From assembly GCA_028023455.1 (NCBI GenBank), contig JAQFVV010012508.1, positions 1,359,877-1,423,876 of the forward strand: 64,000 nucleotides of DNA, in the 5' to 3' direction. Source of the DNA: Epiperipatus broadwayi (lineage: Eukaryota > Onychophora > Udeonychophora > Euonychophora > Peripatidae). Within the stretch, counting starts at the first letter, position 1. Each line of letters starts with the position of its first letter. The position numbers were made by a program, and so were the translations under genes. Under the pieces are notes generated by a model that was given only the letters and a program-made list of their open reading frames with translations, did not search any database and was not told where the DNA came from. This document shows, piece by piece, positions 58,215 to 64,000 of this stretch.

Positions 58215-58430
58215 TATTTACATAAAATATATCATTTCCAACCTTCTTATACACTTAACAATATTTTTTCTTCCACCAAAACTTTACTCTTACAGTTTCA
58301 GCTATCCTGCAGTCATCATAAAGATCTCTGATGATGACTGCAGGACAGCTGAAACTGTAAGAGTAAAATTTTGGTGAAAAAATAGTATTGTTAAGTGTAT
58401 AAGGTTTGAAGTGGTATTGTATGTAAATAA
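58215..58430. mobile_element. Near-perfect palindrome with Penelope-type ribozyme at its centre
   Basis: Arms of ~95 bp: aaccttcttatacacttaac, caccaaaactttactcttac, cagctatcctgcagtcatcat on the left and their complements on the right, around a ~10-bp loop near 58320. The right arm reads as a complete hammerhead-like motif at 58325-58362. Confidence 0.85.
58325..58362 (+). ncRNA. Hammerhead-like ribozyme at palindrome centre
   Basis: UCU (58325-58327), CUGAUGA (58328-58334), 16-nt stem II region with CUG/CAG pairs, GAAA (58351-58354), CUG, U16.1 (58358), A17 (58359), then AGA (58360-58362) pairing with UCU. Same body as the Penelope copy at 41.8 kb, but with a changed and still complementary stem I. 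Confidence 0.6.
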
Positions 58431-58599
58431 GGAGAATATTAAGAAAGATCATACTAAATTACTATAAACATTGTAAAGTTTTAGTACCATTATATAAAAT
58501 GGCACAATATATAGAACACTATAATTTTAAATATACTCACATGTAAATAAATAAATAATGGTTATAATTAGTTTATATCCGAATGTATGCAGCCTGTCA

Positions 58600-60480
58600 C
58601 TTTATGATATACTATGCAATGTGATGCACTATGGCTTCTTTAACGGAGTCGGGAATCTCTCAGCCATTATGCCCAGAGAAATCTGTTAGCCACTTTATCT
58701 TTCTTTTCCATTCCCCATCTTAAGGTTTTCCCATATTCTTCTTTATCCTGCTTCATCCCATTTCCACATTATCTTTGTCCACTCTATGACTTTTATATCT
58801 AGATTCACCTTATCTTTTTCCAAACCCAGCATAAAAATCAAGAACCCACTTTTTGTATAATCACTTCATTTTCCCACTTCATTATTTGTATCCTTTCTGC
58901 TCATAAGCATTTGCATTTAATTAACAGATGCCTAATATTTTCCATGTTTTTCTTACATAACTTGCAGACTAAATCACCCACACTTTTCCATTTATGTGTA
59001 TATTTCCCTGTTGCTAACGATCCAGTTAGCGCCTTAAACAATAAACTACTTCCCTTGCTATTTTCATAAATTAATTCACTCAATATTGTTTATTTCTATG
59101 TATATTTAAACTCTTTTTACTCTCCATACTAGTTCTCCATTTTTCCAACCCCATATTTTTTATTAATGCATCTATTCTTCTATCACATTCTTTGCCACTA
59201 TAACACTCAATAATTCTCTTAATATAATCATCCCATCTTTTGTATAAGTATACTAACATAAAATCTTTATCCAAATCTTCTGCACACCATACTACCTTTT
59301 TTGCCCATCTTGTCACCTTTTCTTTACTCGTAACCCAATTAAATACTATTTTGGCTATTCTCTTACTATCCGTAAACTGCAATCTACCAAACATTTTCAT
59401 TTTGCATCTCTCATATAAAAACTTGACCATCCCATTTCTCCTTGAATTACCCCCTTTGCCATCCATTCATCTGCATCTAATGCATATTTTCTTAGTTTCT
59501 CTTTGTACTTTTTCTTAATAATCTAATACCTTTTTACTAACACAACACATTGCTACCATAAGTTAACTCTGCTATTGCCACACTCTTCTGTACAATTCTT
59601 GCTACATCATATTTATTGTGAAAAGCTTCATTTATCATTTTTTTCTTCCATCCAGCCAAGCAATTTCTTTGATTCTTAAGATGATTCCCGAATAGGTATA
59701 CCTATTCACCACATTTAACATTATATCCCCCAATAAAAATTATTTCTCTTCTCTTTCCTCAGCATTTATCATCATTACTTTTGATTTTTCTTCACTAAAT
59801 TTAATCACTATCTCTTTACCCATCCTTGCACATCTTCAGCATAATTTTCGTACCTTCCCAACTTTCTATGCACAAGATGTCAGCAAATAAAAGACCTGAT
59901 AATATATACACTCCCTTGTCATCTATTAATGGTATTTCTATCCCTCTTCCTAGTCTTTCTACTGCTCTCTCCATTTCTCTCAAATATAACACAAACAAAA
60001 TAAGTGATGTATGGCATTTAATCTCGTAATAAGATCCACTATCCGTCCATTCATTCCCAAATTTATTAAACTTACCCATAATCTATTTACTCTATCAAAA
60101 GCCTTCTCTACATCTATAAAGATCATATATAAATGTCTACATTTTCCTATTCATGTCTAGAAGTTGTGTGACTACTCCTATACATTTATCCATTCTAAAA
60201 CCTTCTTGCACTTATCCCACTATTATTTTCTTTCAGCCACCATATATGCAAAAACTTTATAACACTGACATTATCACTATTGGCCTGCCTATATTGTTTA
60301 ACTTTCTATGGTCCTTACTCTTTCATATAAATAATTGCCTTACTCTTGTATTATTCCAGCTATCTGAAATTCTGTCTTCTGTGCATCTTATTAAAACATG
60401 ATAATAGATTTAATTCTACCCTATTTCCCAAATTCATCACCATCATTGTTGCCAATCCATCTAAACATCTTGCCTTTCCA
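58600..60480 (-). mobile_element. LINE-II, longest copy: RT plus C-terminus
   Basis: Minus-strand order: a broken fingers region near 60300-60250 (K-V-K-Q-Y-R-Q-A, for N-Y-R-x-I-S-L-L); F-I-D-V-E-K-A-F-D-R-V-N near 60120-60085; L-F-V-L-Y-L-R-E-M-E-R-A-V-E-R-L near 59990-59940; the catalytic box altered to L-F-A-D-I-L (from F-A-D-D) near 59880; a middle domain (GLEKWRTSMESKKSLNIHRN near 59150); and the C-x2-C...H...C tail at 58975-58915. 3' UTR at 58630-58740. Loss of the second catalytic Asp and several frameshifts make it dead. Confidence 0.85.
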
Positions 60481-60484
60481 CTTC

Positions 60485-60955
60485 AATTTATTCACTGCCT
60501 CATTCAATTTCAAATTATTCAGTAAAAATATAAGATTAAAAATGAGAAACATATGTAAGAAAAGAAACAAGTATTGTAGATATTGAAATCTTCAATTAAG
60601 AGACTGGAGAATGTCTGGGCATGTTGTTACTAAAAGAATTGACAATAGCTGAATAATGGAAGTATTGGGCTAATCTCAACATATTTGTGGATAATATAAA
60701 GTTTTCTGAAATGACATAGAAAAGAAAAATTATGGATAAGAGAAAGTGAATTAAATTTGAAGAAATGATCCTGTGGCAGAATGATAGTGATTAGAAAGGA
60801 TAATATCACACGCTGGATCCAAAGACTTATTTCATAACTTTTCAAACTTTTTTTTGTTGCAGCAATTCCTTCAAAAAACTTCAATATTTTTATTAATTGT
60901 AGATTTCCCTTGAAATCTATATTCACCCAACAGTTAATATTATCTTTTTAAAGTG
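60485..60955. other. Sequence with no recognised feature
   Basis: May contain the upstream LINE-II end, but nothing could be placed. Confidence 0.35.
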
Positions 60956-61612
60956 CCTATATATCACCATCATTTTCAACCATTTCCAAGTATAATAATC
61001 CAGTTTCTCCAATTCATAGATCTCTTCTCCATATAATTCCAGAAAACTTCTTTATTCCATCTATTCATCACATAGTCTTTTACTAGATCTTTTTCAATCC
61101 TTTAAAATCCCATTTAAGACTTGAATTCTCCATTTATTATTGTATTTTTTAAAGATATGTTCAGCCAATCTCCATTTGTTTCTTAATTCTTTCATTGATG
61201 TCTGTTCTCATGTATATTGTTTTCAATCTCTCCTCATTGCTATTTAACATATTTCCCCTTTATTGTGTGATCTGAAGCCTCTATCACTTTTATGTTAAAT
61301 ATCCAAGTCTCACATCCATATATAAGAATGTTTTTCTTATACAACTTTTTTATATTTTTATCAAAAGGATTCCATCAGAAGTTAATTCTATGATTAATTT
61401 CATACCTTGTTTTCATTTGTATTAACAAACTGACCAAAATATCTGTAATTGTTAATTCTATTTTATGAATATCAACCTTTATTTTCTTTTTCTACTGGTA
61501 TGAAAAATCATCGAACGTTATTTTTAGCATTTATCATTTGTCCTACTTCCAGTTATCATCTGATAACTTTGAAATAAAATCCTTGTTTCTATTTCATCTT
61601 CGAACAGTAAGT

Positions 61613-61944
61613 TACAACTTGTGCATTATGCAAACAAGTGAAGCTCAATATCAAAAGAATTATGAGGCTGAGCGCTTTCGGGAACCTTTAGTCCCCATAT
61701 TTATAGCCTATCTTGGGAGTGTCAGCTTGAATTGCGATTTTAAACAACTGAGTAGCAATTTATGCAAATTCATTCATCTTCATATAGTCCACTTTCTAGA
61801 GATGAAAAAATATGATTCTTTACGGTTTATTGCATTGTCATTTGCAATGAAGCATGCTTTTATTTTGCGTTTAGTATTATTGCGCTCTGTGCAGTGCCTT
61901 TGCTACTGTGGGTTTGAACCATTTAATAACTTTTTAACATTTCC
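61613..61944. mobile_element. Unclassified insertion in the RTE copy
   Basis: The RTE alignment breaks at ~61613 and resumes at ~61945. The insert contains, on the minus strand, GGGGACUAAAGGUUCCC then GAAAGCGCUC, which recalls the stem II-GAAA half of yet another hammerhead-type repeat. The CUGANGA half is absent. No target duplication was confirmed. Confidence 0.45.
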
Positions 61945-62366
61945 TAAAGTTCTGAATCATTATTTTCAAAAACAATCATATCATCTTCTAAATCTAAAAG
62001 ACTTAAATAATTATGTATTTTTATTCACTTCATTTCCATTTTAATTCACAAAATGCTTTGTATAAAAATGATTTAAAATTTTTTGGAGATATAGAACCAT
62101 CTTTCCTTATCAATGATATTCTTTTTTGCATTGCCACTATTGCAGTTCCAATTTGATGAAGATTGTTTAGAATATATGATCATATCTGAATGGCATAAAG
62201 CTTTAATCATGGTGGAAATATTTATAGAATCAAATAACTTTTCATAATCTACAAATCCAAAACATAATAACACTTCATACTCATTGGTCCTTTTTCTCTA
62301 ATTTTTCTTTATACTTGAATATAATCCACTGTACTAAAACCACTTTTGATTTGTTAGAGTCCTAAG

Positions 62367-63113
62367 CAGTGATCCATGAAATTTTTAAGCAAGGATGCTT
62401 TATTACAGTATCACTGCCAAAAATCAAGGAAAAAACAAAACAATATTTTATAATTTCACAATCACACGATTTTATTTTTCCATACCAATCATTGATAGAT
62501 CTAATATATTTTTTATTTTTACTAATTGCAGTTTGACAAATATCTAGAGTATAGTGATCTTTATTTTTATTTCACTTTTTGTACGTAAAGGCAATTGAGA
62601 AAATATTCTTTTTATATATATTCAACACTAACACCCATCATGATAAATATTTATTATTTTGTTATATTCTTCTGTAAAAAATATTTATATAATTTATAAA
62701 TGTTAACTACAAGAAAAAACAGAATATTTTATTGCATCTCCGAAATGAAAACAAAAATGTATTCATTCTGAAAAAAAACCAGAACATACTATGCTCAAAT
62801 AACTATTGATGTTGCAGCAGTAGATAGCTCCAATGGCACTAGTTACATGCATTGACGAAAAAAGTAAACCTTGTGGAATTTGTTGAAAACTCATCAAGTA
62901 TGATGTTTCTGGCACTGTCGTAATTAGCAGTGTCTTTGAATAGAATTTCAAGTATCGCCTAAAATAATTCTTTTAAAAAATGGTTTAATTAGTTATATTT
63001 ACTTAATAATTATGCAAAACATTGAATGTGTTATATTATTGATATTTTCAAGCGTAAATTTAATTTTTTCTGGGGGCGCTGCAGTGCTAGTGCTTACGAA
63101 CCAGCCGCCACTT
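62367..63113. mobile_element. Non-autonomous hAT element with 8-bp target-site duplication
   Basis: Flanked by perfect gtcctaag repeats (62359-62366 and 63114-63121), the 8-bp duplication typical of hAT. Terminal inverted repeats: left cagtgatccatgaaattttt, right complement aagtggcggctggttcg. The related copy at 63780 has cagtggcggcttgtgaaatt, the presumed consensus. Its ~747 bp encode no transposase. It was inserted into an older RTE LINE. Confidence 0.8.
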
Positions 63114-63779
63114 GTCCTAAGTTTTCTGTAAATGAGTTGTAATTATCTTGGTTTAAATCTTGCATAAAATGAATAAAAGACTGATAGGTCTGTAATTTCC
63201 AAAGTTTTTTTTTCCATTTTTCTTAAACATTAATATCACATTTTTCCAATTATCTGATTACATTTTTATCAGATATTTGGATATATAGTTTGCCAATATA
63301 TATTTTTCTTAATAAAAGTATAAATAATAACCCCATCATTTCCAGGAGTTTTTCCTTAATGTCTCATCTTTTTATTATTGTCTTTCATTACTATATACGG
63401 TATTTCTTTGTTGAACTTTTCTATGTCTTTCATTCCTCTTTACAGTAATAATTCTATATTTTTCTTTTATTACTGAAGTAACTTTCATTTCAATACCCTG
63501 AAGCTGTTTTATACTTTTGAGACTTACTTTTTTCTCTAACTTTTCTTGGCAATTCACATTATATTTAACATATAATTATCAACTCCTTTTTCACATTTAT
63601 TTTGAAGATATAGTTCTCTTTATTTACAAATATTCATTTGTTTTCTGTATATATTTGTCTTGCCACAACTGAAAAATTTAGTAATGAATTGTTTTTTTTT
63701 TCTCATTTGTTTTGTACTATGTAGGCATTCTTAGTAGAAGAGTGGTTATCTTCTTATTGATCTTAGTTAAGTTTGAATC

Positions 63780-64000
63780 CAGTGGCGGCTTGTGAAATTT
63801 TTAAGCATGGGTGCTTTATTATAATATTGCTGCCAAAATGTAAGCAAGGAAAGCAAAACAGAATATTTATTTTCCCTAATTTTTTGTTTTTAGTAACTGC
63901 TATTTGACAAATAATATCTGAATAGATCAATATTTATTTTTTATTTTATCCTGTAAGGACAATTGGGAAAATTTATACATTAATTACAAGAAAAAAAGTG
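63780..64000 (+). mobile_element. Second hAT copy of the same family, running off the window
   Basis: Starts cagtggcggcttgtgaaatt and follows the 62367 element through gctttattataatattgctg, ccaaaatgtaagcaagga and gacaattgggaaaat. The left flank tttgaatc (63772-63779) would be its duplicated target. The right end lies outside the window. Confidence 0.75.

Larger units (their letters stand above)
60958..63560 (-). mobile_element. RTE LINE, long decayed copy, interrupted twice
   Basis: The 3' tail is at 60963 (catcattttcaaccatt). The C-terminal domain runs to ~61560. The RT core with F-V-D-Y-E-K-L-F-D-S-I-N-I-S lies near 62260-62215, followed upstream by the E-x-S-G-F-N-T-V-D-Y-I-Q equivalent near 62330. 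The first RT part resumes at 63122-63330. It is interrupted at 61613-61944 by ~330 bp of other sequence and at 62367-63113 by a hAT element. Frames are lost throughout. Confidence 0.75.

Noticed and set aside
59240-59518. 92-codon plus-strand open frame
   Set aside because: It is antisense to the LINE-II coding region.
61538-62044. 168-codon open frame, longest in the window
   Set aside because: It crosses antisense RTE sequence and the 330-bp insert; there is no domain and no conserved start.

Overview
The window is AT-rich eukaryotic DNA from an animal nuclear genome. It has long introns, one recognisable host gene and dense transposon debris. The organism is probably an AT-rich invertebrate, because RTE-type LINEs, tRNA-derived SINEs, a Penelope-like element and hAT elements occur together. 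The sequence does not settle which phylum.

Host gene. Six exons on the + strand (456-605, 8848-9001, 18718-18783, 26267-26305, 35364-35455, 41277-41369) join in one open frame of 594 nt. They encode the C-terminal ~197 residues of tubulin-specific chaperone E (TBCE): the end of the LRR region, a linker, and the ubiquitin-like domain ending in the family's V-R-W terminus. The 5' exons lie upstream of the window. One short in-frame exon between the third and fourth found here may be missing. Downstream of TBCE, only one weak candidate exon (51670-51765) was seen.

Introns and 3' flank. Three kinds of element dominate. (1) Decayed non-LTR retrotransposons: an RTE-clade LINE (5108-6275, 24590-24755, 54480-54850, 60958-63560) and a second LINE with a C-x2-C-x8-H-x4-C tail (25143, 29416, 53316, 56225, 58600-60480). 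(2) tRNA-derived SINEs, including a solitary 116-bp copy with a perfect 14-bp target-site duplication (30373-30488) and a tandem array of eight ~119-bp units of the same SINE (54924-55828). (3) Several families of foldback (inverted-repeat) elements, 0.1-1 kb long.

Main discovery. The foldback families, called A, B and C here, have unrelated sequences, but each carries a compact hammerhead-ribozyme core at an equivalent place in its arm: CUGANGA, 12-16 nt, GAAA, a very short and usually palindromic stem III (such as ACCGGU, AUGCAU, ACUAGU), U-H, then a stem I whose two strands differ between families yet still pair. The same motif occurs in a palindrome at 58.3 kb. It also lies about 0.55 kb downstream of a GIY-YIG endonuclease remnant of a Penelope-like element (41776-42545). 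Many foldbacks have 10-16 bp target-site duplications and uneven ends, which suggests retroposition rather than cut-and-paste DNA transposition. The likely picture is a group of non-autonomous, Penelope-associated, ribozyme-bearing retroelements that repeatedly dimerise head-to-head, nest in each other and form chimeras. Some lie in sense orientation in TBCE introns and might be transcribed.
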